NCBI RefSeq assembly: GCF_003388735.1
Contig: NZ_QUBQ01000005.1
Location: 248,001 to 312,000, forward strand
Length of the DNA stretch: 64,000 nucleotides
Reading direction: 5' to 3'
Origin: Paenibacillus paeoniae
Lineage (GTDB): Bacteria > Bacillota > Bacilli > Paenibacillales > Paenibacillaceae
Each line of letters begins with the position of its first letter. Within the stretch, counting starts at the first letter, position 1. Under the pieces are notes generated by a model. The model was not told where the DNA came from and did not search any database. It was given only the letters and a program-made list of their open reading frames with translations. Positions 47,424-55,742 of the stretch are shown piece by piece. A program made the position numbers and the translations under genes.

Positions 47424-47537
47424 CGGAAGAGAACAGCAGGTTAAATGGGGTATCGTTCCGATAAGACTTATCGTCACATCGACTCGTTGAAGCGGCAGGA
47501 GCAGATAGAAGCGGGCATGTGGAGTGCTAAAACTCGA

Positions 47538-47576
47538 AGACCTGTCGTTCAGAAATGGATGACGGGCCTTTTTTTC
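47538..47576 (+). terminator. Rho-independent terminator
   Basis: CCTGTCGT pairs with ATGACGGG (with G-U pairs), followed by CCTTTTTTTCC. It ends the two-component/importer operon. Confidence 0.65.
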
Positions 47577-47803
47577 CTTAGTGTTGCTGTTCCATTCGAC
47601 CTTTATTCTTCTGTAAATCATATTTGTTTCTGATACATAAAAAGACAGTCTTAAGCAATGCTAAAACGGCAGGACGTATCGTTCCTTAGGATTTCTCTGT
47701 CCCGGGGTTTCCGGAAATGTTCAATAGACACAGTCCGGGATTAACGGATCTGTACAGATAACGATGCAAGAGAGTGAATTTTGATCGGAAAGTAGGGATA
47801 GGT

Positions 47804-48328
47804 ATGGGTATACTAGGCCGCAATTCGAAAAAAGAACCTCTTCATTACGGAGAGGCTTACGATGTATGGCTATATTCGATGGGGGCCAAGGGATGCGGCT
47901 CCCGCTATCGGGCATTAAAATTCCATGCGGGTGATAAAGAACTCAAAGATGTCATCGATGATATGATTAAGCAAGTCGAACTTGAGGCTGCGGAATGCGA
48001 TGAAATTTTAGTTCATAATGGAATTGTTCCATCACCGAGTTTGCCGCAACGGCCTGAAGCAAAATTGGAAAACATTCCGGTGGGTGCTCGTTTCTCGGAT
48101 ATGGAAATAGTAGGTATGCTGTCGGCAGAAGCGGCTGCAGGACTCATATTATGCAGTCAAATTATGGGCAAATCGATAAGAGAAGATATCGGTGTGTTGT
48201 TCGCAAAATATCATGCCTTAAAAGCAACAATCGGATTGAAGGCACTACACTTGAGCAAAGAAAAAGGATGGCTTATTCTTCCTCCTCAAGTCTTAGAGAG
48301 AACGCAATTAGAGGAGAGTCGCACATAA
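47804..48328 (+). CDS. DUF3231 family protein
   Basis: A 174-residue all-helical, ferritin-like protein of a family common in Bacillales. Conserved pieces are HYGEAYDVW, the PSLPQRPEAKLENIPVGARFSDMEI block and the end KEKGWLILPP. Function is unknown; a spore-related role has been suggested for some relatives. ATG 47804 is preferred over an in-frame GTG at 47774. A strong terminator follows immediately. Confidence 0.85.
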   Translation: MGILGRNSKKEPLHYGEAYDVWLYSMGAKGCGSRYRALKFHAGDKELKDVIDDMIKQVELEAAECDEILVHNGIVPSPSLPQRPEAKLENIPVGARFSDMEIVGMLSAEAAAGLILCSQIMGKSIREDIGVLFAKYHALKATIGLKALHLSKEKGWLILPPQVLERTQLEESRT

Positions 48329-48331
48329 TGC

Positions 48332-48364
48332 GAAAGCCCGCTGCAGACAGCGGGCTTTCATTAT
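48332..48364 (+). terminator. Rho-independent terminator
   Basis: GAAAGCCCGCTG (48332-48343) and CAGCGGGCTTTC (48348-48359) pair perfectly. The following T content is modest, but the stem is very strong. Confidence 0.7.
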
Positions 48365-48446
48365 GCTTACTACAACGAAGCAACATCAACATTCAGGGTG
48401 TCCTGAATGCTTTTAAATCCGAGTTGGATTTCTTCTTTATACATGC

Positions 48447-48488
48447 TTGACATATTGTTTGAAATCATATATCTTAATATTAAGATAT
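48447..48488 (+). promoter_or_regulatory. Promoter overlapped by a 20-base palindrome
   Basis: TTGACA (48447-48452) and TATCTT (48470-48475) are 17 bases apart. A perfect palindrome, half-site ATATCTTAAT, spans 48469-48488 and covers the -10 box. It looks like the operator of a dimeric repressor such as a MarR/HxlR-type redox sensor. The only frame it now drives is a 19-codon remnant, with pirin about 250 bases on. Confidence 0.55.
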
Positions 48489-48516
48489 CAGTTAAAGAAG
48501 AAGCGGAGGAAACCAT

Positions 48517-48576
48517 ATGAAGGACCGTATGAACAATGCATGCAGGTATTCCTTTTACAGTCACAGGCCACAATAG
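48517..48576 (+). pseudogene. Truncated gene remnant (19 codons)
   Basis: An ATG 6 bases after CGGAGGA opens a 19-codon frame that ends at TAG. The good ribosome-binding site and the operator-bearing promoter imply a real gene once started here and was lost by deletion. The residues left (MKDRMNNACRY) are too few to identify; an HxlR-type regulator is a guess only. Confidence 0.35.
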
Positions 48577-48732
48577 GTGGGCAATGAATCGAATCCCCAT
48601 GCTTAGCAGACTATTTTTGACTACTATCTTTAGCTTAAGAATCATAATGCCAAACAAATGAAATTTGTATGAATCAGCCCGGGAGAATACGGCAGCTGGT
48701 TACAATAAATAATTATCCAGGAGGGAAACATC

Positions 48733-49512
48733 ATGCAAACTATGGTATATGGACCTACTCTTCAAACGGCTGGCACCTTCGACGGCGGCAAAATCACGGA
48801 GCAGAAGCCAATCGGCTTTCCAGGTGAAAACTCTGTAGTCAAGCGGGTCGGACCGCTATTCTACTGGGCTTGGGCGAAAACGGCAGTGGAAGGCTACATT
48901 CCGCTTCATCCGCATCAGGCATTCGAAATTATGACTTATGTTGTATCCGGTCAAGCTCAGCATGGCGATACACTGGGCACACGAAGCACAATTGGCGCTG
49001 GTGGCGTACAACTGATGCAGACCGGGTCGGGCGTCAGCCATGAGGAGCGGTTCGTCGGACCCGACATGGAGGGCTTCCAGATTTGGTTCGAGCCTCACTT
49101 CGAGAAGGCGCTCAAGACGGCACCGACATACAACCAGTACGAACACGAACAGTTTCCTGAGGAGTCAGGCGACGGCTACTTGAAGAAAACGGTTATTGGC
49201 GACGGTTCTCCCCTATCGATAACGGTGGACGCTCGGATGTGGGATGTCGTCGTCGATGCCGGCAGGTCTTACTCGCATCCGGTGTCGGGCGGCCGGGCAC
49301 TCACGGCGCTCGCCATACGCGGAGGAGGCACATGGCTCGAAGGTGAAGGTATGGGCAGCCAAGCGACTCCCTTTAATCCAAAAGATTTCATCGTAGCGCG
49401 TGCCGATGATGACCATGATGTTACGATCAAAGCTGGCGAAGATGCGCCGCTCCGGCTCATTCTGATTGACGTGCCGACGACGGTTGATTATCCGTTATAC
49501 CCGAAGCGCTGA
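48733..49512 (+). CDS. Pirin family protein
   Basis: A 259-residue bicupin. The N-terminal pirin domain has the metal-binding pattern HPHQAFEIMTYVVSGQAQHGDTLG and a QLMQTGSGVSHEE block with further His and Glu ligands; a second cupin domain follows. Some members act as quercetin dioxygenases or redox-linked proteins. CAGGAGGG sits 7 bases before the ATG. It stands alone before a very strong terminator. Confidence 0.88.
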   Translation: MQTMVYGPTLQTAGTFDGGKITEQKPIGFPGENSVVKRVGPLFYWAWAKTAVEGYIPLHPHQAFEIMTYVVSGQAQHGDTLGTRSTIGAGGVQLMQTGSGVSHEERFVGPDMEGFQIWFEPHFEKALKTAPTYNQYEHEQFPEESGDGYLKKTVIGDGSPLSITVDARMWDVVVDAGRSYSHPVSGGRALTALAIRGGGTWLEGEGMGSQATPFNPKDFIVARADDDHDVTIKAGEDAPLRLILIDVPTTVDYPLYPKR

Positions 49513-49578
49513 ATGGCATAACGGGCGGCAATCACATAATAAGCCCTATCATAGGTTATCTTACTGAATAGAAAGATC

Positions 49579-49626
49579 AAAGCCCGAAGATATCGATTCA
49601 TAATCGATATCTTCGGGCTTTTTTTT
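49579..49626 (+). terminator. Strong rho-independent terminator
   Basis: A near-perfect stem of about 19 pairs (AAGCCCGAAGATATCGATT against AATCGATATCTTCGGGCTT) with a short loop and eight T residues. The next 250 bases up to the DedA gene hold no supported gene. Confidence 0.9.
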
Positions 49627-49884
49627 GCTGTGGATGGTCGACATACTCTAATCGTAAGAGACCGAGGACTAGCCGACTAAGTGTTGTCGAGTTTATGCTG
49701 ACGGCCCGCTATCGTCTGGAGACATCGCTTTATTTGAAGAAACACAAGCCCCTGAAACAACTAAACCATGAAAACCTTTGGGGCAACATCGGTATACCTA
49801 GCTTCTTTCTTACCAGATTATTATGCCTCATATTTTTATAAAATCGACTATACATGGGCGACACCTCTTATACGCAACAGCGGT

Positions 49885-50496
49885 TTATGAATCTTGCATG
49901 ACCACTTTGCTTTTCATTTTAGATCGAATTACAAGTCCTCCGCTTATTGCAGCGATAACGGTTAACAGAATGTAGCATTCGTATTCAAAAATTAACGTAC
50001 ATAATGACATGGAATCCTTGGTAATAAAACGTCCTAAGGAGAAAAAGAGCAACGTCCACATGAAACCTGTAGAAAATGAAATGGCCGCATATCTCCAAAA
50101 GCTTATTCGATTAATGCCCATCAGATAAGGAACGACATGTCGGACAACCGGCAAGAAGTAGAAGAACAGCAATACGGATAATCCATGTTTTTCAACCAAT
50201 CTATCTGATATCGCGATATACTTGGACAATGATTTCCTGGCACGTAATTTATTCAAAATAGGAGCTCCTATGCGACTGCCAAGCACGTATCCGAATGTTA
50301 GTCCAGAGATAACTCCAAGGTAGGCCGAAAGAAAGGTTATGATGGGATGCATGGAGTTGGCATTGCTTACGGCACCACCAGTCATAACGATTACCTCAGC
50401 GGGAAAAGGCGGGCCGATAATTCCGAGCCATAATGAAAAGAACATGGCAGTGTAACCTAGTTGATCTATCCACTGGGCTAATTGGGAATCGTTCAT
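49885..50496 (-). CDS. DedA family membrane protein
   Basis: A DedA/SNARE-associated-like membrane protein (about 203 residues), a family involved in lipid (undecaprenyl phosphate or phosphatidylethanolamine) flipping and envelope stability. Visible: GIIGPPFPAEVIVMTGG, GYVLGSRIGAP and the re-entrant loop FFYFLPVVRHVVPYLMGINR. The start is uncertain: the AGGAGG is 18 bases upstream of ATG 50496, while an in-frame TTG at 50541 would include it in the coding region. Confidence 0.85.
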   Translation of the reverse strand: MNDSQLAQWIDQLGYTAMFFSLWLGIIGPPFPAEVIVMTGGAVSNANSMHPIITFLSAYLGVISGLTFGYVLGSRIGAPILNKLRARKSLSKYIAISDRLVEKHGLSVLLFFYFLPVVRHVVPYLMGINRISFWRYAAISFSTGFMWTLLFFSLGRFITKDSMSLCTLIFEYECYILLTVIAAISGGLVIRSKMKSKVVMQDS

Positions 50497-50649
50497 TATA
50501 TTAGGGATTTGATGCCTCCTGTAGCCATGATTTGAGTTCAATATGAATTATAAGCGAAATTATGACTGGCAGTCAATTTTCGTCTAACTGATCATATTAA
50601 AAAAGGATATTGTCGTGGTACAATGGTGGTGGCAAGGGAGGCTGTATAT

Positions 50650-51225
50650 GTGAATCGGGAAGAAAAGAAGCGCATAACAGAAGAGAATATTATTGACGCT
50701 GCGTATCAATTGTTTTCTAACAAAGGATATGCCTTAACGACCGTAGCAGATATAACGGATCTGGCAGGCGTAGCAAAGGGTACATTTTTTAATTACTTCC
50801 GAACGAAGGACGAGGTATTAATCCGGATTCAAAAATCATTATTTTTAACTGAAATAACACAAATCAGTGGGCTGTCCGGTCCATTTACCCCAAGGATATT
50901 GACGCTGGTACAGGAATTGGGAAATTCCTTCAATGAACATCAAACCCTGGTGCGCATATCTATACAGCAGCTCTTATCCGCAAGCTCGCCGGATACGATC
51001 CAAAGCAGCATGCAAGTCAAAGTGGATGTCTTAACGCATATGTTCGAAAAAGGACAGCAAGCAGGAGAGTTTACGGAAGACATTCCAGCAAATGAAATGG
51101 CACAGACTGCACTGAAACTATATATGGGCTCATTAGTGAATTGGTGTACAAGCGGGGCAGGTACAAGCCTCGGAGATCAACTTCTATTGTCCTTTCGCAT
51201 TTTTACAAGGGGTATACAGAATTAA
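50650..51225 (+). CDS. TetR-family regulator
   Basis: A 191-residue TetR-type repressor with an N-terminal helix-turn-helix (AAYQLFSNKGYALTTVADITDLAGVAKGTFFNYFRTKDEVL) and a helical ligand domain. GTG 50650 follows GGGAGG by 9 bases; the ATG at 50623 lies before that site. It is divergent from the DedA gene, which it may control together with itself. Confidence 0.88.
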   Translation: MNREEKKRITEENIIDAAYQLFSNKGYALTTVADITDLAGVAKGTFFNYFRTKDEVLIRIQKSLFLTEITQISGLSGPFTPRILTLVQELGNSFNEHQTLVRISIQQLLSASSPDTIQSSMQVKVDVLTHMFEKGQQAGEFTEDIPANEMAQTALKLYMGSLVNWCTSGAGTSLGDQLLLSFRIFTRGIQN

Positions 51226-51260
51226 TCAATTGAAAACATGGATTTTTGTACGATACAAAG

Positions 51261-51302
51261 AAGCTTAACCAGGCAGCCGCTGCCCGGTTAAGCTTTTTTT
51301 TG
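51261..51302 (+). terminator. Rho-independent terminator
   Basis: AAGCTTAACC-A-GGCAG pairs with CTGCC-CGGTTAAGCTT, followed by a T run. It ends the TetR gene. Confidence 0.85.
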
Positions 51303-51412
51303 ATGAAACAGATGAATCGACGTGTCCGTTTGTCCAAGCCATTCTCTAACGTGCTGCATCTTCTATAAGTGTACAACCCTTATCCCATATTTTTAAAAGG
51401 AGGCGTTTGGGT

Positions 51413-52327
51413 ATGGCAACAGTTGATGTAGTAAGTGTATTTACAAGAGGCGCAAGGTCGAGCGACACGGCCGAGCTGCGTCAGACAAGAGTCGCGAATG
51501 ATATTGCAAGAGCGACAGCAGTATGGAGCACAGGTTTTTTTCCGGGAGTAAGCTGCAACATTAATTTTAATTCCTTGCAGGTCATCTTCCGAGACGACGT
51601 TACGTTGGTGGCTAACACCGTACCGGGTATCAGCGATCCCAGAGTCGTCAATCTGATCTCACAGACGAAAGCGGCTGTGAATAATGCAGTAGCAATCTAT
51701 GTCGTCTATGTGAGCGGTCCTACCTTAAGCTCAGGAGCAATCGGCAATGCGGGTCCACAGTTTGACAATTTCGTCAACACAACTAATTTTCGTCTTGTAG
51801 GCAATTGTGTTATGAGCGATGATGCGATCGATACCTACGCATTGGCTCATGAAGCGGGGCATGTTCTGTTTGGTCGTTTCTTGAACAATAATTCGGACAG
51901 CTTTACCATTAATGACCCCTCGAACCCGGGAGATGGGCATAACAACATTCCGAATAATATCATGTTCCCGTTTATCCCTGCAAGCAATCCGTTCATTAAT
52001 GCCGCACAGTGTAACGTGGCCAGCCAAAGCAGAGTCATCCGCGAGAATGTCGGCGCTACCCCGGTGCTGGCTATGGCAGGGGCCGATGCCTTCTCTTCCA
52101 TCACGAATAACGCTGCTGCTGCCGGTTCTTCATCGAAAAAAGGAGGATGCTGTTCGTGCTGCGATCACGATCATCACCCCGGTTATATCTGTGTGCCTAT
52201 TCCGAAGCGCGTAAGAAAACTGAATAAACATGTGTTTAAGCTGCTGAAAAAGATTGGCCCGGACAAACTGAATACGAAGTTTAATTATATCTGTAAAGAT
52301 AAAATGATTGTCCTTAAACACATGTAA
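51413..52327 (+). CDS. HExxH zinc-protease-like protein with Cys/His-rich tail
   Basis: A 304-residue protein with a probable metalloprotease site, HEAGHVLFGRF, at about residue 147; it is not the metzincin HExxHxxGxxH pattern. The N-terminal 140 residues look beta-rich and no signal peptide is seen. Near residue 245 a Ser/Ala linker leads to KKGGCCSCCDHDHHPGY, a Cys/His cluster suited to metal binding, and a Lys-rich end. ATG 51413 follows AAAAGGAGG. No named family is claimed; a spore-coat or envelope protein is possible. Confidence 0.65.
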   Translation: MATVDVVSVFTRGARSSDTAELRQTRVANDIARATAVWSTGFFPGVSCNINFNSLQVIFRDDVTLVANTVPGISDPRVVNLISQTKAAVNNAVAIYVVYVSGPTLSSGAIGNAGPQFDNFVNTTNFRLVGNCVMSDDAIDTYALAHEAGHVLFGRFLNNNSDSFTINDPSNPGDGHNNIPNNIMFPFIPASNPFINAAQCNVASQSRVIRENVGATPVLAMAGADAFSSITNNAAAAGSSSKKGGCCSCCDHDHHPGYICVPIPKRVRKLNKHVFKLLKKIGPDKLNTKFNYICKDKMIVLKHM

Positions 52328-52661
52328 ACGATTGGATGGACCTCAGATCGAAGCCGGTATATATCCAGGAGAAGCCGGTCCATCTAAAGCCAGCGATTGA
52401 ATTTGGCCCGACAAATACAGGGAAGAACCAGAACTGTCCGCCGTGATGCAGCCAAATATACGTAAAGCGGAACATGCAGCGGCGAATCCCGCCGGGATCA
52501 ACAGTTAATAAAGAAGCGGACTGTTGTTGGGGGACGAATGAAGGCGGTGGTGAGGTAGGCGCCATTGGCTGACCGCCTGGCGGGCCGGGAGTTGGCCCTG
52601 GGCCGGGTCCTGGAGGTCCGGGCGGCCCGAATGGAGGTCCGAAGGGCGGTAAATAGGACAT
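52314..52661 (-). CDS. Pro/Gly-rich small protein with conserved aromatic C-terminal domain
   Basis: A 115-residue protein. The first half is collagen-like low complexity (repeated GPP, GPG); the second half has VDPGGIRRCMFRFTYIWL and GFRWTGFSWIYTGFDLRSIQSF, resembling small Bacillales proteins seen as spore or surface proteins. ATG 52661 on the minus strand follows AAAGGAGAG. Its 3' end overlaps that of the HExxH gene by 14 bases, tail to tail. Confidence 0.7.
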   Translation of the reverse strand: MSYLPPFGPPFGPPGPPGPGPGPTPGPPGGQPMAPTSPPPSFVPQQQSASLLTVDPGGIRRCMFRFTYIWLHHGGQFWFFPVFVGPNSIAGFRWTGFSWIYTGFDLRSIQSFTCV

Positions 52662-52713
52662 GAATGCTCTCTCCTTTATCACGCTCATGATGGGTAGAGG
52701 GAAGTTTGAGGTG

Positions 52714-52741
52714 TCAGCATCTTTTGGTGCTGATTTTTTTT
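52714..52741 (+). terminator. Rho-independent terminator, plus strand
   Basis: TCAGCATC pairs with GGTGCTGA around TTTT, followed by eight T residues. It could end plus-strand transcripts of the HExxH gene, running antisense through the small Pro/Gly-rich gene. Confidence 0.65.
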
Positions 52742-52804
52742 GTATTCTATGCCGCAGCCCGCCTATAGGTGAGCAGAATAGCGTATAGATCGACCTGATG
52801 GGCA

Positions 52805-52836
52805 CAAAAAAACCGACCATTCTTATATGGCCGGTT
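52805..52836 (-). terminator. Rho-independent terminator of the tetR gene, minus strand
   Basis: Read on the minus strand, AACCGGCCA pairs with TGGTCGGTT, followed by seven T residues. It ends the regulator gene that stops at 52849. Confidence 0.75.
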
Positions 52837-52848
52837 GTTATCATCTGC

Positions 52849-53517
52849 TTAAGTTGTCATCCACATGACTCGTCTGAATTTCTCATCCAGATGTTTGATT
52901 TGGGCATCCACATGCTCCTGATTTACGAGATGCTGATACGGAGGGGCAATGACCGCCGTCACGCGCAAATGCAAGTAGTCCCTCATCACTTGAGCGGGTT
53001 CAAGTCGATGCTTAAACAGGAATGCGGGCAGGACAATAAGGGACAGCATCGTCTGATCCTGCAGATGCAGCAAGCGGGTATTCATCCCCTGATTGAACAC
53101 GTTATGAGTGATCCCTGCATCATAGAAATTCTCGATAGCCGCCTGACGTTTTGTCATAGACTCGGTGAAAGAGTGGTATAAATCCGGATAAATTTCCTTT
53201 AAATCATTCACAAAAACATCCGAGGCCGAACTGGCCAATATGATGTTTTGGAAAAAAATCGAGACAAACTCATCGACATACCCCTGATGGTTGTCCGGTT
53301 GTCCGATCATTGATTTTTCTTCTATAAAGCGAATATATCGTGCGACGACAGCTTCTATCACTTCATCCTTAGAGGCGAAATATTGATACAACTTCCCCCT
53401 GCTAATTCCCATTATTTTGGACATGTTATCCATAGTAAGCGACTTAAAACCGTTTTTCACGATCTCATCGTTGATCTTGCTAATCATTTGCGCTTTCCGC
53501 TCATATTCCGTAGCCAT
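52849..53517 (-). CDS. TetR-family regulator
   Basis: A 222-residue regulator: N-terminal helix-turn-helix FKSLTMDNMSKIMGISRGKLYQYFASKDEVIEAVV, then a long ligand-binding domain. GGGGTGA precedes the ATG on the minus strand. It is divergent from the NAD-dependent reductase gene at 53669, the usual arrangement for a repressor and its target. The 150-base gap is AT-rich with a loose inverted repeat (ACAAAAG and AATTTGT near 53579). Confidence 0.9.
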   Translation of the reverse strand: MATEYERKAQMISKINDEIVKNGFKSLTMDNMSKIMGISRGKLYQYFASKDEVIEAVVARYIRFIEEKSMIGQPDNHQGYVDEFVSIFFQNIILASSASDVFVNDLKEIYPDLYHSFTESMTKRQAAIENFYDAGITHNVFNQGMNTRLLHLQDQTMLSLIVLPAFLFKHRLEPAQVMRDYLHLRVTAVIAPPYQHLVNQEHVDAQIKHLDEKFRRVMWMTT

Positions 53518-53668
53518 TTCATTTCACCCCATTTAATGATGTGCTAAGTATAGCATAATGAACAATATTTACAAAATGGACAAAAGTAATTCAATTTGTT
53601 GATTTTGTTGCAAACAGTATGTTACGATGTCCCCTGTAAAGAACAAATCTTAAATGGAGGTTATTCAT

Positions 53669-54697
53669 TTGACTCATAAAACAGAGACAGTATTGGTTAC
53701 AGGCGGAACAGGATTTGTAGCAGGTTGGGCCATTCACGAGCTTCTGATACAAGGATATAAAGTTAGAACAACCGTAAGGAGCAAGGAGAAAGAGCAAGCC
53801 GTTATCGATTCTCTTTCTGGCCAAGGATATCAAAGGGATCATTTAACGTTCTATACGGCAGATCTTTCGAGCGATGAGGGTTGGGAAGCGGCGGTATCGG
53901 GAGTTGATTATGTGCTTCATATCGCCTCTCCACTTACCTCAGGGAATCATAATGATCTTGATTCATTCGTGAAACCTGCACGTGATGGCGCTCTTCGTGT
54001 TCTTCGTGCGGCTGTATGGGCGGGCGTTCAACGTGTCGTGATGACCTCTTCGCTTGCTGCGGCTACGCCTGATCTCTCCAGCACCGATCAACATATCAAT
54101 GAGTCTCTCTGGACGGACCCTGCGGATAAAAATTTGAACGCTTACCGAAAATCAAAAGCCATTGCTGAAAAAGCGGCATGGAATTTTATAAATGAACAAA
54201 ACAGTCAAACAACGCTGACGACCATTCTTCCGGGAGCGATATTCGGCCCTGTCTTATCGGCTCATGTGCCAAGCTCCATCGAGGTCATTCAACGATTGGT
54301 ACAGGGCAAGTCGCCCGGCAATCCAAAGATCAGTTTTGAAGTAGTGGATGTGCGTGATCTGGTAGAGCTTCATATTCAAGCGATGACAAGCCCAGAGGCC
54401 GCGGGACAAAGATATATCGCTAGTGGCGGTTCTATCTGGATGAATGATATAGCGAAACTATTAAAAAATGAACTAGGGCCTGGCGGGCGCAACATTCCTA
54501 CCAAGACGATTCCGGACATCGTGTTGAGGGGAGCTGCTAAAATCACTCCATCCTTAGCGGCATTAGTTCCTATGCTGGGAAGGAAGTTTCGTTATACTTC
54601 AGAAAAGGCAAGGGGTCAGCTGGGCTGGAGACCACGTCCGATTGAAGACACAATTCTGGATACCGCCAAGAGACTGGAGGAGCTTAAACTTCTATGA
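53669..54697 (+). CDS. NAD(P)-dependent aldehyde/ketone reductase (extended SDR)
   Basis: A 342-residue extended short-chain dehydrogenase of the dihydroflavonol-reductase/aldehyde-reductase type. The cofactor motif TGGTGFVAGW is at the N terminus, VLHIASPL and VVMTSSLAA mark the Rossmann core, and the catalytic Tyr and Lys are in NAYRKSKAIAEK. TTG 53669 is chosen because GGAGG ends 8 bases upstream, while an ATG at 53654 overlaps that site. Probably controlled by the divergent TetR regulator. Confidence 0.9.
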   Translation: MTHKTETVLVTGGTGFVAGWAIHELLIQGYKVRTTVRSKEKEQAVIDSLSGQGYQRDHLTFYTADLSSDEGWEAAVSGVDYVLHIASPLTSGNHNDLDSFVKPARDGALRVLRAAVWAGVQRVVMTSSLAAATPDLSSTDQHINESLWTDPADKNLNAYRKSKAIAEKAAWNFINEQNSQTTLTTILPGAIFGPVLSAHVPSSIEVIQRLVQGKSPGNPKISFEVVDVRDLVELHIQAMTSPEAAGQRYIASGGSIWMNDIAKLLKNELGPGGRNIPTKTIPDIVLRGAAKITPSLAALVPMLGRKFRYTSEKARGQLGWRPRPIEDTILDTAKRLEELKLL

Positions 54698-54731
54698 AGT
54701 AATACTTAGCCTATAGACTGAATAGGCAAAC

Positions 54732-54766
54732 AGAGGGCATCGGATCGTATCCGGTGCTCTTTTTTT
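54732..54766 (+). terminator. Rho-independent terminator
   Basis: AGAGGGCATCGGAT pairs with ATCCGGTGCTCT around CGT (with mispairs), followed by seven T residues. It ends the reductase gene. Confidence 0.8.
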
Positions 54767-54804
54767 CATTGAAATACAACTGAGAAAAATCGAAAATCTT
54801 TTCT

Positions 54805-54869
54805 AGTCAAAATATTGCACATCGGAGTCAGAATTATGTCCTGTCATGGGCCGCTCTATGCCGCATAGT
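54805..54869 (+). promoter_or_regulatory. Activator-type promoter of kduI-kduD (shared element, copy 1)
   Basis: AGTCAAAATA-TTGCAC (TTGCAC at 54815-54820), four bases, then GAGTCAGAATTATG (54825-54838). A -10-like CATAGT starts at 54864, exactly 49 bases after TTGCAC. The two GTCA(A/G)AAT half-sites start 21 bases apart, two helical turns, as expected for an AraC-type response regulator such as YesN. Confidence 0.65.
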
Positions 54870-54899
54870 AATAGGAAACGAATAGAAGGAGCGGAAACA

Positions 54900-55730
54900 A
54901 TGGAAAACAGATATGCAGTACACCCTCGAGATGTACGTCATTATGGAACAGAAGAGCTGAGAGAAAACTACTTAGTTGAAAGCCTGATGGTGGAGGGTTC
55001 CCTGCGCCTGTGTTATTCCCATGAGGATCGCATGATTATGGGAGGCGCTGTGCCTACGTCAGAAGCTCTGAAGCTGGAAGCCGGAGAGATGTTGAAAACC
55101 GGGTATTTCCTGGAGCGCCGGGAGATTGGCATCATTAATGTAGGAGCGCCTGGTTACGTCTTAGTCGATGGTTACAAATATACGCTGGATGCAAAAGACT
55201 GCCTATACATCGGTCTGGGCCATCAAGAAGTGACCTTCCATAGCAATGATCCGGCGCAGCCTGCACGGTTTTACCTTGTATCGACGCTTGCCCACCGGTC
55301 TTGCCCGACGCGCAAGGTGGCGATTGCCGAAGCGGCGCCGACCCATCTCGGTTCGATTGAACAATCCAATGAAAGAACGATCTACAAATATATACACGCA
55401 GATGGCATCGAGAGCTGTCAATTAATGCTGGGCATGACGCTGCTGGAGCCGAACAACATGTGGAATACGATGCCGGCGCATCTTCATGACCGCCGCAGCG
55501 AGCTGTACTTCTACTTCGATATGCCGCAGGACGGCCTAGTGTTTCACTTTATGGGAGAACCGGCAGAAACGCGCCATCTGGTAGTACGCAATGAGCAGGC
55601 GGTGATTTCTCCGGCATGGTCCATTCATTCCGGCGTGGGTACGAGCAGTTATACGTTCATCTGGGCAATGGGCGGGGAGAATTATACGTTTGTAGATATG
55701 GATTCCGTACCTATGGCGGATTTGAAATAA
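54900..55730 (+). CDS. kduI: 5-keto-4-deoxyuronate isomerase
   Basis: A 276-residue cupin isomerase converting 4-deoxy-L-threo-5-hexosulose uronate (from unsaturated uronates) to 3-deoxy-D-glycero-2,5-hexodiulosonate. The length is exactly that of known KduI. Metal-binding His and Glu residues lie in MPAHLHDRRSELYFYFD, with the family end HSGVGTSSYTFIWAMGGEN. ATG 54900 follows AGAAGGAG. First gene after the shared-element promoter; kduD follows 12 bases on. Confidence 0.95.
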   Translation: MENRYAVHPRDVRHYGTEELRENYLVESLMVEGSLRLCYSHEDRMIMGGAVPTSEALKLEAGEMLKTGYFLERREIGIINVGAPGYVLVDGYKYTLDAKDCLYIGLGHQEVTFHSNDPAQPARFYLVSTLAHRSCPTRKVAIAEAAPTHLGSIEQSNERTIYKYIHADGIESCQLMLGMTLLEPNNMWNTMPAHLHDRRSELYFYFDMPQDGLVFHFMGEPAETRHLVVRNEQAVISPAWSIHSGVGTSSYTFIWAMGGENYTFVDMDSVPMADLK

Positions 55731-55742
55731 GGAGGTTGCAAC

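Noticed and set aside
52661..52844. Upstream extension of the Pro/Gly-rich protein to 176 residues
   Set aside because: The upstream part crosses a terminator and has no ribosome-binding site; AAAGGAGAG directly before 52661 marks the real start.
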